A DNA stretch of 64,000 nucleotides, taken from positions 50,357-114,356 of the forward strand of contig NZ_SCVH01000017.1 of assembly GCF_004296935.1 (NCBI RefSeq), read 5' to 3'. Every line of letters starts with the position of its first letter. Position 1 is the stretch's first letter. This document shows positions 1-8,910 of the stretch, one piece after another. The translations under genes were made by a program, and so were the position numbers. The DNA is from Reyranella sp. (GTDB lineage Bacteria; Pseudomonadota; Alphaproteobacteria; Reyranellales; Reyranellaceae). The notes beneath the pieces were generated by a model that saw only the letters and a list, made by a program, of their open reading frames with translations, was not told the DNA's origin and made no database searches.

Positions 1-455
1 CAGCGCGAGACCGAGCGCTGGCCCTTGTCGCCATGCTCGTTCATCTCGATCACGAAGGTGTCGATCATCTTGTCCTGGGGGCCGGTGCGCTTCTCGGTGC
101 GCACGACCGTGAGCGTATAGTTCCAGGTGCTGCCGCCCACGCTGTAGCGCGCCTCGATCTTCCTGCCGACTTCCAGCGGCCACAGGCGCTCGGGCCGGAG
201 TGCCGCGATATAGGCCGAGGTGTCGGCGCCGTCCGGCGAGGGATTGTCGAACAGGAGCGCGCGCAGCTTGAAGGGCTTGCCGCCCAAGCGGTCCATGTTG
301 CAGTCCACGCCATCGCGGCCGCGCGAGGTGACTTTGACGCCGCTGTCGTAAGTGAAGGTCGTGCCGGGATCGGGACAGTCGAACGCCATCGTCTGGGCGG
401 CGGCGATCCCGGACGAGAACAGAAGCGTGGCGAGGACGAGGGAAGAAAGGCGCAT
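1..455 (-). CDS. secreted protein of unknown function, C-terminus cut by window edge
   Basis: Reading leftward from ATG at 455, an open frame runs off the window edge, so only about 151 N-terminal residues are seen. It begins with a short basic N-terminus and a hydrophobic stretch ending in an Ala-rich cleavage site (near SGIAAAQ), a typical Sec signal peptide. The mature part has Cys at DCPDPG and DCNMD, possibly a disulfide, and beta-rich character. An in-frame ATG at 473 is an alternative start. I do not recognise the family. It is the last gene of, or separate from, the leftward operon whose thioesterase ends at 488. Confidence 0.6.
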   Translation of the reverse strand, partial: MRLSSLVLATLLFSSGIAAAQTMAFDCPDPGTTFTYDSGVKVTSRGRDGVDCNMDRLGGKPFKLRALLFDNPSPDGADTSAYIAALRPERLWPLEVGRKIEARYSVGGSTWNYTLTVVRTEKRTGPQDKMIDTFVIEMNEHGDKGQRSVSR

Positions 456-487
456 CGGCTTGGGCCCGATCATAGCCGAACCTTGGG

Positions 488-916
488 TCAGCCGGCCAAC
501 GTCGAGTAGGTGGCGCGGCCGACGGCGACCAGCGCCTTCTGGTCGTTGAACATGTCGACATCGACCAGGCCGACGCTCTTGCCGGCGCGGCGCACGCGCG
601 CCGTGGTGGTGAGCGCCGTCTTGATCGCCGGCCTGAGATAGTCGACGCGGAAGTTGATGGTCGGCAGGCCGCGGCGCAGCGCCATGATCAGCGCGTAGTC
701 GCCGACGGTATCGATGATCGCGGCGATCGGCCCGCCATGCCACTGGCCGGTGCCCTTGCCGCGTTCGAATTCCGGCCGCATGGCGCAGCTCATGGTGACC
801 AGCTCCCTGGCCGGATCGGCCTCGGTGACTTTCAGGCCGAGGAAGGCGATGAAGGGCGAATTGTCGAGCATCGCCTGCAGTTCGTCCCCGCTCAGGGGCT
901 TTGGCGCGTCGGTCAT
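488..916 (-). CDS. PaaI-like hotdog-fold thioesterase
   Basis: A 142-residue protein of usual size for single-hotdog acyl-CoA thioesterases. The central segment GQWHGGPIAAIIDTVGDYAL matches the HGG..a.l.D motif of the PaaI/YbgC-like group, in which the Asp and the helix N-terminus position the thioester. The substrate is probably an acyl-CoA or aryl-CoA made in the pathway of the neighbouring AMP-forming ligase. Its ATG overlaps the stop of the upstream oxidoreductase (ATGA at 913-916), so the two are translationally coupled. The exact substrate cannot be read from sequence. Confidence 0.85.
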   Translation of the reverse strand: MTDAPKPLSGDELQAMLDNSPFIAFLGLKVTEADPARELVTMSCAMRPEFERGKGTGQWHGGPIAAIIDTVGDYALIMALRRGLPTINFRVDYLRPAIKTALTTTARVRRAGKSVGLVDVDMFNDQKALVAVGRATYSTLAG

Positions 917-1926
917 GGCGCCACCACGATCTTGCCGAAGACTTCCCGGTCCTCGATGACACGCAAGGCTTCGCGCGCCTCCTCGAGCCTATAAATCTTG
1001 TCGACCAGCACCTTGAGCTTGCCCTGCTGGACCATTTCCAGGAGCGTCACGATGTCGGAGCGCGCCCAGCCGTTGGAGCCCAGCACCTTCAGCTCGAAGG
1101 TCCAGATGAAGCGGATGTCCTCCTGCGGGTCGTAGCCTGCGGTGGCGCCGCAGGTCAGCAGGCGGCCGCCCACCTTCAGGCACTTCATCGACTTCACCCA
1201 GGTGTCGCCGCCGGTGTAGTTCACCACCACGTCGACGCCCTGATCGGTGCCGGCGCCGCGCCGCGTCGGCTTGCCGTACATCGCGAAGACTTCCTTCATG
1301 AAGTCCTTCTCGACGTAGTTGATGGTCTTGTCGGCGCCGAGTGCCGCCAGGCGCTTGGCCTTGGCGTCGGTGCCGGCACAGGCGATCACCTCGGCGCCGG
1401 CGATCTTGGCGAGCTGCACGCAGCACACGCCGACGCCGCCCGAGGCGCCCAGGATCAGCACTTTCTCGCCCGCGGCGACATGGCCGTTGGTGCGCATCAT
1501 GCGCAGCGCCGTGCCGTAGGCGACGGGCAGCGCGGCGGCGTCGGAGAACGACACGCCCTCGGGTATCTTGACGAGTTGATGGGCTTTGGCGCGGCAAAGC
1601 TCGGCCAGGCCGCCATGGATGGTCTCGCCCATCAGGCCGCCCTCGATCCGGTTGATCGGATCGACCAGGACGCGGTCGCCCTTGCGCCAACCGGTCACGC
1701 CGGCGCCGACTTCGGCGATTTCGCCGGCGACATCGAGGCCCATGATGCAGGGCATCGGCACCTTGATGCCGGGCATGCCGCGGCGGGTGAAGACGTCGTG
1801 GTAGTTGAGCGACGCCGCCTTCACGGCAACGATCACGTCGCCCGGGCCGGGCTGGGGATCGGGGAAGTCGGTCTCGAAATTCAGGCGGTCCGGTGCGCCA
1901 TGCTCGCGGACGACAGCAGCTTTCAT
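913..1926 (-). CDS. MDR-family NAD(P)-dependent alcohol dehydrogenase/quinone oxidoreductase
   Basis: The 337-residue protein has the GroES-like N-terminal domain (GLDVAGEIAEVG around residues 63-73) and a Rossmann domain with GASGGVG at 160-166. The usual structural-zinc four-cysteine lobe is missing, and the catalytic-zinc Cys position reads LNYHD, as in zinc-free quinone reductase-like members. It therefore probably reduces an enone, quinone or aldehyde with NAD(P)H rather than acting as a zinc alcohol dehydrogenase. ATG at 1926 follows the ligase stop by two bases, in one leftward operon with ligase, VOC protein and thioesterase. Confidence 0.85.
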   Translation of the reverse strand: MKAAVVREHGAPDRLNFETDFPDPQPGPGDVIVAVKAASLNYHDVFTRRGMPGIKVPMPCIMGLDVAGEIAEVGAGVTGWRKGDRVLVDPINRIEGGLMGETIHGGLAELCRAKAHQLVKIPEGVSFSDAAALPVAYGTALRMMRTNGHVAAGEKVLILGASGGVGVCCVQLAKIAGAEVIACAGTDAKAKRLAALGADKTINYVEKDFMKEVFAMYGKPTRRGAGTDQGVDVVVNYTGGDTWVKSMKCLKVGGRLLTCGATAGYDPQEDIRFIWTFELKVLGSNGWARSDIVTLLEMVQQGKLKVLVDKIYRLEEAREALRVIEDREVFGKIVVAP

Positions 1927-1928
1927 TG

Positions 1929-3428
1929 TCACACGTCTCCAGTGGGAATCTGTCGGGCAAGCACGCGCTTGTCGATCTTGTTGGTGCCGGCGAGCGGCAT
2001 CTCGTCGACGAAGAAGACGCGGCGCGGATGCTGATAGGCGGGCGCATTGGCCAGCGCGTAGGTCTTGATGGCCTGTTCGTCGAGGTCGGTTCCGTTCGTC
2101 CGCACCACGAAGGCGATCGGCTTGTGGCCCTTCAGCTCGTCGGGGACGGCGATGACGGCTGCCTGATGGATGCCGGGATGACGCTCCAGCATCTTCTCGA
2201 CCTCGCCGGGATAGATGTTCTCGCCGCCGCAGACGAACATGTCGTCGACGCGGCCGACGAAGTAGAAGAAGCCGTTCCCGTCGCGGCGGAACACGTCGCT
2301 GGTGCGGTAATAGCCGTCGGGCGTCATCGCCCTGGCCGTGACCTCGGGCAGCTTGTGATAGTGCGTCATCAGCGCGCCGCACTTCATCTCGAGCGCTCCC
2401 TCGTCCTCTACTTCCCGGCCGTCGCGCACCAGGCGGAGCTGTACCTCGGGATGCGGATAGCCGGTCGAGAGTTCGGGCTGCGGGATGCCCTTGGGGTGCG
2501 GCCCGAAGACGACGGGCCCCGCTTCGGTGGTGCCGTAGCCGTTGCTGATCACCGCCTTGGGAAACACGGCGCGCACCTGGTCGATCAACGCCTGGGTGAT
2601 CGGCGCCGAGCCCATGCGCACGGCCTCGACTGCCGACAGGTCGTGGCTGGCCAGCAGCTCGCGCTCGCGCAGCAGCATGGCGATCATGGTCGGCACCGAG
2701 GTGAGGAAGGCCACGCGATGCCGGGCAGCAGCCTCGACATAGCCCCTGGTCGTGAACTGCGGCAGCAGCACGACGGTATCCCCGTGCGAAAAGGTGGTCT
2801 GGCACATGGCGAGACCGTTCATGTGATAGAGCGGCGCGGCGATCAGGGCGCGCTGGCCGAGCGGCGCTGCGCGCCGTGTCCGCTGGCTGATCGCCCAGAG
2901 GTGGGAATAGTGCGACAGCACCACGCCCTTGGGCCGCCCGGTCGAGCCCGAGGTGTAGAGGAACAGCGCCGGTTCGCCGGGCTGCATCTTGATCGGCGCG
3001 AACGGCCCCTCATCCAAGAGGGCGGGGAAGTCCTTGTCGAAGGAGATCTTGGGGACGCTGTCGGGGGCCAATGGCAGGCGCGCGTCGTCGCCGATCACCA
3101 GCTTGGCGTCGCAGTCACCCACGATGTAGGCCACCGTCTCGGCCGGCAGCTTGTAGTTCACCGGCACGGAGACGAGGCCCGCCTGCATGGTGCCGAGGAA
3201 GGTGAGCAGAAATTCAGCGCGGTTGGCGGACAGGATGGCGACGCGGTCGCCGCGCTTCAGGCCGCGCTTCAGGAGGCCACGGGCCACCGCACCGCTCAGC
3301 CGCCGGATGTCGGCATAGCTGTACGTCCGGTCGCTCCCGTTGCCGCCGGCGTCGATCAGCGCCAGCGCCTCGCCCGGCACGTCGCGCGAGATGGCATCGC
3401 CCTGGTTGTCGTAGGGGATCTCGACCAT
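1929..3428 (-). CDS. AMP-forming acyl-CoA synthetase (class I adenylate-forming)
   Basis: A 499-residue ANL-superfamily enzyme that activates a carboxylate to acyl-AMP and then acyl-CoA. Visible motifs are the phosphate-binding loop TSGSTGRPKG (159-168), the A5 motif NGYGTTEAG, the hinge region GEVEKMLERHPG, and a C-terminal TNKIDKRVL containing the catalytic lysine region. Length is normal for fatty- or aryl-acyl-CoA ligases. It begins immediately after the VOC gene stop (no gap) and is followed two bases later by the oxidoreductase, so it is the core of a four-gene catabolic or modification operon. Substrate unknown. Confidence 0.9.
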   Translation of the reverse strand: MVEIPYDNQGDAISRDVPGEALALIDAGGNGSDRTYSYADIRRLSGAVARGLLKRGLKRGDRVAILSANRAEFLLTFLGTMQAGLVSVPVNYKLPAETVAYIVGDCDAKLVIGDDARLPLAPDSVPKISFDKDFPALLDEGPFAPIKMQPGEPALFLYTSGSTGRPKGVVLSHYSHLWAISQRTRRAAPLGQRALIAAPLYHMNGLAMCQTTFSHGDTVVLLPQFTTRGYVEAAARHRVAFLTSVPTMIAMLLRERELLASHDLSAVEAVRMGSAPITQALIDQVRAVFPKAVISNGYGTTEAGPVVFGPHPKGIPQPELSTGYPHPEVQLRLVRDGREVEDEGALEMKCGALMTHYHKLPEVTARAMTPDGYYRTSDVFRRDGNGFFYFVGRVDDMFVCGGENIYPGEVEKMLERHPGIHQAAVIAVPDELKGHKPIAFVVRTNGTDLDEQAIKTYALANAPAYQHPRRVFFVDEMPLAGTNKIDKRVLARQIPTGDV

Positions 3429-4271
3429 CTACTCGACGAACTCCAGAACGGCGTTGAAGGCCTGCTTGGCCGGGACGACGACGCGGTTCTTGTCCTGCAC
3501 CACGCCCTCGATCTTGCCGGCGTGCAAGGCGCGGGCCGCCTTGGCGAGCGAGGTCGTACGGAAGCTGAGGCCGGCCATGTAAGCCTTGCGTCCCTCGGCT
3601 TCGGGGACAGAGGCGCCGAACTCGGCCTTGAGCGTCGGCTCGGTGACGATGTCGAAGCGCGAGTTGCCGACGATCACAGTCTTTCCGCCCGGGATATCGC
3701 GCACGCTGTCGGTGCCGAACATGTCGGCATAGAGCTTGGCCGCCGCCGCCGGATCGGGCTCGACGATCAGGGCGCGGGCCACGGCCACGGTGCCGTTGGC
3801 GTGATGGCGCCATTCGTCGCGCCACACCAGCTCGCGCGTGAAGTGATGACAGTAATAGATGCGGCCATAGGGCACGACGCCAGCCTTCATGCGCACCGTG
3901 CGGAAGCGGGCGTCATATTCCTTGCCACCGATCTTCACCGGCCGCGTGAACTCGACCGGCGGGTCGAAGGGCAGGTTGGCCTTGGCGAGGGCGGCGTAGG
4001 TGACGGCCGAATCCTCGGAGCCGAACACCAGGCCGTTCAGGCCGGCGGAATAGGTGAGGAGGTCGAGGCGGCCCGAGGAGGCGCTCTTGGGAATGGCGAT
4101 CAGCTCGAGGTAGTCGGTGCCGAACATGGCGAGGTGGTTCATCGAGCCCAGCGAATGGTAGCCGCGTTCGGTGAGCGTGAAGCCCAGCCGGCGGTAGACG
4201 TCGGCAGCGCGGTCCATGTCGTCGCGCGCGTTGATGACGACGTGATCGAGCGTTGGCACGGGCAAAGTCAT
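3429..4271 (-). CDS. VOC/glyoxalase-like domain protein
   Basis: From ATG at 4271 the protein is 280 residues. It opens with TLDHVVINARDDMDRAADVYRRLGF, the classic first beta-alpha-beta-beta module of the vicinal oxygen chelate fold, and has a second, weaker module in the C-terminal half (EPDPAAAAKLYADMFG). This two-module arrangement fits the Glyoxalase_3-like group of unassigned lyases or dioxygenases. It is the first gene of the leftward operon with the AMP ligase, suggesting a role in turnover of the same substrate. Metal ligands cannot be assigned with confidence. Confidence 0.8.
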   Translation of the reverse strand: MTLPVPTLDHVVINARDDMDRAADVYRRLGFTLTERGYHSLGSMNHLAMFGTDYLELIAIPKSASSGRLDLLTYSAGLNGLVFGSEDSAVTYAALAKANLPFDPPVEFTRPVKIGGKEYDARFRTVRMKAGVVPYGRIYYCHHFTRELVWRDEWRHHANGTVAVARALIVEPDPAAAAKLYADMFGTDSVRDIPGGKTVIVGNSRFDIVTEPTLKAEFGASVPEAEGRKAYMAGLSFRTTSLAKAARALHAGKIEGVVQDKNRVVVPAKQAFNAVLEFVE

Positions 4272-4577
4272 GCAGAATTCCCCTCGTCTCCCAGCGTCCC
4301 GCATCTTGGCACGCCGGGCGAGGAAATCATTTCCAGGATTTCGCGCAACGGGAGAATGACCGCCCAATGTCGACGGCGTCGTCATGTCGTCGATATCGGG
4401 TGGGCGGATGAATTTCCGAACAGGTCCGCGATTCGGCGCTGTGGCCGAACGCCCCCGGACCTGTGCCGCGCGATTCACCCAGGCCGTTGGCGACGCTGGC
4501 GAAATCGCCGCGAGCGGCACACGCCCCGGCACACCTGGCGACTTTTTGCGGCACGCTTCGTGTGCCGCTGCCGGTTG
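4272..4577. other. gene-free stretch between ribA and the VOC operon
   Basis: About 300 bases without a supported gene. It holds a hairpin at 4548-4568 (GCGGCAC arms, 7-base loop) just downstream of the leftward ribA stop. There is no T-run on the ribA side, so it is at most a weak terminator. The promoter of the leftward VOC-ligase operon should lie here, but I see no convincing -35/-10 pair. Confidence 0.4.
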
Positions 4578-5759
4578 TCAGAGCAGGTGGCCCGCTCGCT
4601 CGGCCTTGGTGCGCAGGTAGTTCTCGTTGTGTCCGTTGGCCGGGAAGGCATGGGCCACGCGCTCGGCGACCTCGATGCCGTAGCGCTCCAGCCCGCGGAT
4701 CTTCTCCGGATTGTTGGTCATGAGCCGCACCCGCTGGATGCCCATGCGGGCCAGCATGGTCGCGGCCGGCGCATAGATGCGCTCGTCGGCGTCGAAGCCG
4801 AGCTGCTCGTTGGCGTCGATGGTATCGAAGCCGTCGTCCTGGAGTTCGTAGGCGCGCAGCTTGTTCACGAGTCCGATGCCGCGGCCTTCCTGCGCGAGAT
4901 AGAGCAGTACGCCCGAACCCTGCTTGGCGATCTCGGCGATGGCGCCGCGCAGCTGCACGCCGCAGTCGCAGCGCAGCGAGCCCAGCAGGTCGCCGGTGAA
5001 GCATTCGGAATGGAGCCTGATCAGCACCGGCTCGGTCGGATCGATTTCGCCGACCACGATGGCGAGATGCTCCTTGCCGCCGTCGCTCGGCCGCCAGGCG
5101 AGGATACGGGCATTCTCGGCGCCTTCGAGCGGCACATGCGCCTGCGCCACCTGTTGCAGGGTGCGCGAGGCGGTGTCCTCGTAGGCCAGGATGTCGGCGG
5201 CCTCGACATAGATCAGGTCCTGATCGCGCGCCCAGTCGCGCCGCTTGTTGTTGGGGTCGCCGCTGAGCGGGCCCAGCACCACGGCGGGCAGCAGGCGCGC
5301 GAGCTTGGCGAGTTCGATCGCGGTCTGGGCGATCAGCGGCGCGTGGCTCGCCACCGGCCGCGACAGCTGGCGCAATGCCACATGTCGTGCAGTGGCGCCT
5401 TTGTGATCGGCCGGCGTGCTTTCGTGCGGCTGCAGGATGACGTCGACCGGCACGCCGTCGGGCAGGTCGAGGGTGATCGGCTTGTTGGTCTCGCCCATGC
5501 CGCCGGCGATGTGGGGCGGGATCTCCATGCCGATCGCCTCGGCGCGGCGGCGCGTGGTGACCAGCACGGGCGCTGCCTGGGCCAGGCCCTGGAGGCGCTG
5601 GAGAGCCCGCGGGCCGCAGGATTCGGCGGCAATCACCAGGCCGCCGGCGCCATCGTCGGCGCGGATCAGGACGATGCCGCCCCGGCGCAATTCGGCCATG
5701 GCGCGTTCGACGGCGGCGAGCGCTGTTGCCGTACGGGAATGAACCTGACCCGGGATCAT
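4578..5759 (-). CDS. ribA: GTP cyclohydrolase II with degenerate RibB-like N-terminal domain
   Basis: The C-terminal ~200 residues are GTP cyclohydrolase II, first step of riboflavin synthesis. They contain CFTGDLLGSLRCDCG, which supplies the three zinc cysteines, then QEGRGIGL and LMTNNPEKI. The N-terminal ~180 residues resemble 3,4-DHBP synthase, but the acidic DDEDRENEGD-type active site is replaced by RADDGAGGL, so that half is probably inactive, as in other alphaproteobacterial RibA proteins. ATG at 5759 is preferred because AAAGGA precedes it by 4 bases; ATG at 5774 is the alternative. It is transcribed divergently from the response regulator. Confidence 0.9.
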   Translation of the reverse strand: MIPGQVHSRTATALAAVERAMAELRRGGIVLIRADDGAGGLVIAAESCGPRALQRLQGLAQAAPVLVTTRRRAEAIGMEIPPHIAGGMGETNKPITLDLPDGVPVDVILQPHESTPADHKGATARHVALRQLSRPVASHAPLIAQTAIELAKLARLLPAVVLGPLSGDPNNKRRDWARDQDLIYVEAADILAYEDTASRTLQQVAQAHVPLEGAENARILAWRPSDGGKEHLAIVVGEIDPTEPVLIRLHSECFTGDLLGSLRCDCGVQLRGAIAEIAKQGSGVLLYLAQEGRGIGLVNKLRAYELQDDGFDTIDANEQLGFDADERIYAPAATMLARMGIQRVRLMTNNPEKIRGLERYGIEVAERVAHAFPANGHNENYLRTKAERAGHLL

Positions 5760-5874
5760 GCTTTCCTTTACCATGGGGCGGGTATTAGCCGAAGTGAACC
5801 GCTTTTTCCCCTTCACCGTACCAGATAGAGTGGCCCGGATAATGTGGGGCGCGCAGCGCGCAGGTAGCATCAGC

Positions 5875-6573
5875 ATGTCTGTAAACAATCGTGGCAAGAA
5901 AATCCTGCTGGTCGACGACGACCAGGCGTTGCGTACCGTCCTGGCCGAACAGCTCGATCTCTATGACGGCTTCACCACCATCCAGGTCGGCACCGCCGCC
6001 GAGGGGCTGGAAAAGGCCAAGCTCGCCCATTACGACGCCATCCTGCTCGACATCGGCCTGCCCGACATGGACGGCCGCGAGCTCTGCAAGCTGATGCGGC
6101 GCCAGGGCGTGCGCTCGCCCGTCATCATGCTCACCGCCGCCGACAGCGATGCCGATACGATCCTGGGCCTCGAATCGGGGGCCAACGACTACGTCACCAA
6201 GCCCTTCCGCATCAACGTCCTGCTGGCCCGGCTGCGCGCCCACCTGCGCCAGCACGAGCGCAGCGAGGACGCGGTCATGACCATCGGGCCCTACGAATTC
6301 CACCCGGCGGCCAAGCTGCTGATGGAGAAGGGCGGCAAGAAGAAGGTCCGGCTCACCGACAAGGAAGCCTCGATCCTGAAGTACCTGTTCCGCGCCGGCG
6401 ACCGTCCGGTGGCGCGCGACGTGCTGCTGAACGAGGTCTGGGGCTACAACGCCGGCGTCACCACCCACACGCTGGAAACCCACATCTATCGCCTGCGCCA
6501 GAAGATCGAGAAGGACCCGGCCAGCGCCGCCATCCTGATCACCGACCGGGGCGGCTATCGCCTGCAGCCGTAA
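5875..6573 (+). CDS. OmpR/PhoB-family response regulator
   Basis: From ATG at 5875 (AGGTAG upstream) the protein has 232 residues. The receiver domain has the acidic pocket VDDD (13-16), phosphoacceptor Asp59 in LLDIGLPDMDG, and YVTKPF with the conserved lysine. The C-terminal winged helix carries LTDKEASILKYL and HTLETHIYRLRQKIE, the latter being the recognition helix. No histidine kinase lies next to it, so it is an orphan here. Longer in-frame starts at 5758 and 5842 would overlap ribA and add no conserved residues. Confidence 0.9.
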   Translation: MSVNNRGKKILLVDDDQALRTVLAEQLDLYDGFTTIQVGTAAEGLEKAKLAHYDAILLDIGLPDMDGRELCKLMRRQGVRSPVIMLTAADSDADTILGLESGANDYVTKPFRINVLLARLRAHLRQHERSEDAVMTIGPYEFHPAAKLLMEKGGKKKVRLTDKEASILKYLFRAGDRPVARDVLLNEVWGYNAGVTTHTLETHIYRLRQKIEKDPASAAILITDRGGYRLQP

Positions 6574-6648
6574 TCGACTTGCCAAAAGGTGACCGCTGCG
6601 TCATCTTTTTGCCAACCAGACAGAACAATCGCCCGGGAGGGCTCCGCC

Positions 6649-7716
6649 ATGAGCACGCAGCGCATCTACGCCCTGCCCGTCGAACTCACCCAATGGAAGT
6701 TCGATGGCGCGACCGATCTCCAGTTCAATTGGGAGTACGACGACGGCTCGGCGCCGCTGCTCGAGCTCTACGAAAAGGGCAAGCAGCAGCAGTGGGACGC
6801 CAGCACGCGGCTCGACTGGTCGCTCGAGCTCAATCCCGACAATCCGATGGAGCTCAAGGACGAGGCGATCTCGATCTACGGCACGGATTACTGGAACAAG
6901 ATGACCGACAAGGAGCGAAACTGGCTCCGGCTGCATCTGCAGGCCAATTCGATCTCCCAGTTCATGCACGGCGAGCAGGGCGCGTTGATCGCGACCGCCA
7001 AGATCGTGGGCACGGTCCCGGACATGAACGCCAAGTTCTATGCCGCCACGCAGGTGATGGACGAGGCCCGCCATGTCGAGGCCTACAAGCGGCTGCTGCA
7101 TGAGAAGTTCAAGGTCGCCTATCCGATCAACAAGGCGCTGAAGACCCTGCTCGAGCAGACGCTGACCGACCGGCGCTGGGACATGACCTACCTCGGCATG
7201 CAGGTGCTGATCGAGGGGCTGGCGCTCGCCGCCTTCCAGTCGATCCGCGACAAGGCCGGCAACACCCTGGCCGGTGCGGTCAACGCCTACGTCATGCAGG
7301 ACGAGGCGCGTCACGTTTCCTTCGGCCGCCTGGCGTTGCGCGAATATTATCCGCATCTTTCCGATGCCGAGCGCGACGAGCGCGAGGAGTTCGTTGTCGA
7401 GGCGCTCTACTTCATGCGCGACCGGTTCAACCAGTCGGAAGTGTGGGAGCGGCTCGGCCTGCCGGCCAAGACGCTCGACGACATCCACTACAATTCCAAG
7501 CAGATGAATTCCTTCCGCGGCCGGCTGTTCAGCCGCGTCGTGCCGACGGTGAAGGACATCGGCCTGTGGGGCCCGCGCGTGCGCAAGGCCTTCGGCGAGA
7601 TGGGCGTGATGGAATACGCCGATATCAACGTCGTCGAACAGCTCGCCAACGACGGCAAGGTGGCCGAGGAGTTCGACAAGAAGATGTTCGTCGAGAAGGC
7701 GATCGCGGCGGAGTGA
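6649..7716 (+). CDS. ferritin-like diiron protein (putative oxygenase), copy 1
   Basis: A 355-residue helical protein with two E..ExxH ligand sets of a carboxylate-bridged diiron centre: Glu109 in HGEQGALIA, Glu139/His142 in MDEARHVE, Glu189 in LIEGLA, and Glu219/His222 in QDEARHVSFG. This is the RNR-R2/AurF/desaturase-like four-helix arrangement. A paralogue at 8911 is highly similar along its whole length, and a flavin/2Fe-2S reductase lies between them on the other strand, an obvious electron donor. GGGAGG precedes the ATG. Substrate unknown; a hydroxylase, N-oxygenase or desaturase are all possible. Confidence 0.85.
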   Translation: MSTQRIYALPVELTQWKFDGATDLQFNWEYDDGSAPLLELYEKGKQQQWDASTRLDWSLELNPDNPMELKDEAISIYGTDYWNKMTDKERNWLRLHLQANSISQFMHGEQGALIATAKIVGTVPDMNAKFYAATQVMDEARHVEAYKRLLHEKFKVAYPINKALKTLLEQTLTDRRWDMTYLGMQVLIEGLALAAFQSIRDKAGNTLAGAVNAYVMQDEARHVSFGRLALREYYPHLSDAERDEREEFVVEALYFMRDRFNQSEVWERLGLPAKTLDDIHYNSKQMNSFRGRLFSRVVPTVKDIGLWGPRVRKAFGEMGVMEYADINVVEQLANDGKVAEEFDKKMFVEKAIAAE

Positions 7717-7740
7717 GCGGGTAGCTACACGACGTCGCCC

Positions 7741-8778
7741 TCAGACGACGTCATAAGTGATCTCGACCTCGGGGCCGAAGCAATGGCCCTGGCAGGTGAG
7801 GATCCAGCCGTTGGCGAGATCGTCGTCAGTGTAGATGTCGTTGTTGGCCAGCACGATCTTGCCCTTGACGCGCTTGGCCGCGCATGAGGCGCAGAAGCCT
7901 TCCTCGCACGACGACAGCGGATTGAGCCCGGCGGCGCGCGCCGCGACCAGGATCGTCTGGCCCTTCTGGTAGGGCACCTTGTGTGTCTTGCCCTCGAAAT
8001 GGATGGTGATTTCGCTCGGGATCACGTCGCCGTCCGCGGCCTCGACCGGCACCGCGTCGTTGCCCGACGCCTCGAAGCGCTCGATGCGCACGCGCTCGCG
8101 CGGCATGCCGGCGCCCAGAAGGGTGTTCTCGACCAGCGTCATGAACGGGCCGGGACCGCAGAGATAGGCCTCGGCGTTCTCGAATCCCTTCAGCGCGGCC
8201 AGGATTTCCTCGGGCTTGGTCAGGCCCTGCGTGGCGTCGAGATGGTGGATCACCTCGAGGCGTCCGGAGTTGGCCTTCACCAGGGCCTCGAACTCGGTGT
8301 CGAAGATGATCGAGGGCTTGTCTCGGTTGGCGTAGAACAGGCGCATCCGGCGGGAGCTGCTTTTGAGTGCGCTCTTGATCAGCGCCATCATGGGCGTGAT
8401 GCCGCTGCCGCCGCCGAACAGCAGCAGCGGCTGATCGCCGTCGCCCAGCACGAAGCGGCCGGCCGGGGGCAGGACGTCCAGCGTGCCGCCTTCCTTCAGC
8501 GTGTCGTGAAACCAGTTGGAGCCCTTGCCGCCATCGACGCGCTTCACCGTCACCTTGGGCAGGCCGTCGATCCCCGGTGCGCTGGACAGCGAATAGCAGC
8601 GGTTGAAGGCGCCGTCGGCGTGCGGCACCCGGAAGGTCAGGAACTGGCCTGCCCGGTACTGGAACTTCGCCGCCAGATCGGCTGGAACCTCGAGCACGAA
8701 AGAGCGCGCATCTGACGTTTCCTGGATGATTTTGGCGATGCGCAACTGATGATAGGCCATGGGAAAATCCGTGCTCAC
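7741..8778 (-). CDS. PaaE/KshB-like ferredoxin-NAD(P)H reductase with C-terminal 2Fe-2S domain
   Basis: A 345-residue class IA-type oxygenase reductase. The order is FAD domain (RCYSLS at 60-65), NAD(P) domain (GGGSGITPMM and CGPGPFM), then a plant-type ferredoxin domain with SSCEEGFCASC and a fourth Cys in LTCQGHC. This order is that of PaaE, HmpX and KshB reductases, which feed electrons one at a time to non-haem iron oxygenases. It sits between two diiron protein genes (6649 and 8911) but on the opposite strand, so partnership is inferred from proximity and chemistry. Confidence 0.9.
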   Translation of the reverse strand: MSTDFPMAYHQLRIAKIIQETSDARSFVLEVPADLAAKFQYRAGQFLTFRVPHADGAFNRCYSLSSAPGIDGLPKVTVKRVDGGKGSNWFHDTLKEGGTLDVLPPAGRFVLGDGDQPLLLFGGGSGITPMMALIKSALKSSSRRMRLFYANRDKPSIIFDTEFEALVKANSGRLEVIHHLDATQGLTKPEEILAALKGFENAEAYLCGPGPFMTLVENTLLGAGMPRERVRIERFEASGNDAVPVEAADGDVIPSEITIHFEGKTHKVPYQKGQTILVAARAAGLNPLSSCEEGFCASCAAKRVKGKIVLANNDIYTDDDLANGWILTCQGHCFGPEVEITYDVV

Positions 8779-8910
8779 GTACCCTGAAAACCGCGGGACT
8801 CGTCTAACAGCTTGTGATAGTTTCCGGCTAGAAAAATGAACGGAGCGTCATGTTTGCCGCTCCGGCCCCCCGGGATGGGACCGCTTTCAGCGTCAGGAGG
8901 CAAGAGACAC

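Noticed and set aside
4548-4568. Rho-independent terminator of ribA
   Set aside because: The hairpin is good, but on the ribA strand it is followed by A-rich, not T-rich, sequence, so it is not a canonical terminator.
1893-5828. 1311-residue open frame on the + strand
   Set aside because: It is antisense to four well-supported leftward genes and ribA; its His/Gly/Ala/Arg/Val/Asp-rich composition is the usual antisense shadow of high-GC coding sequence.
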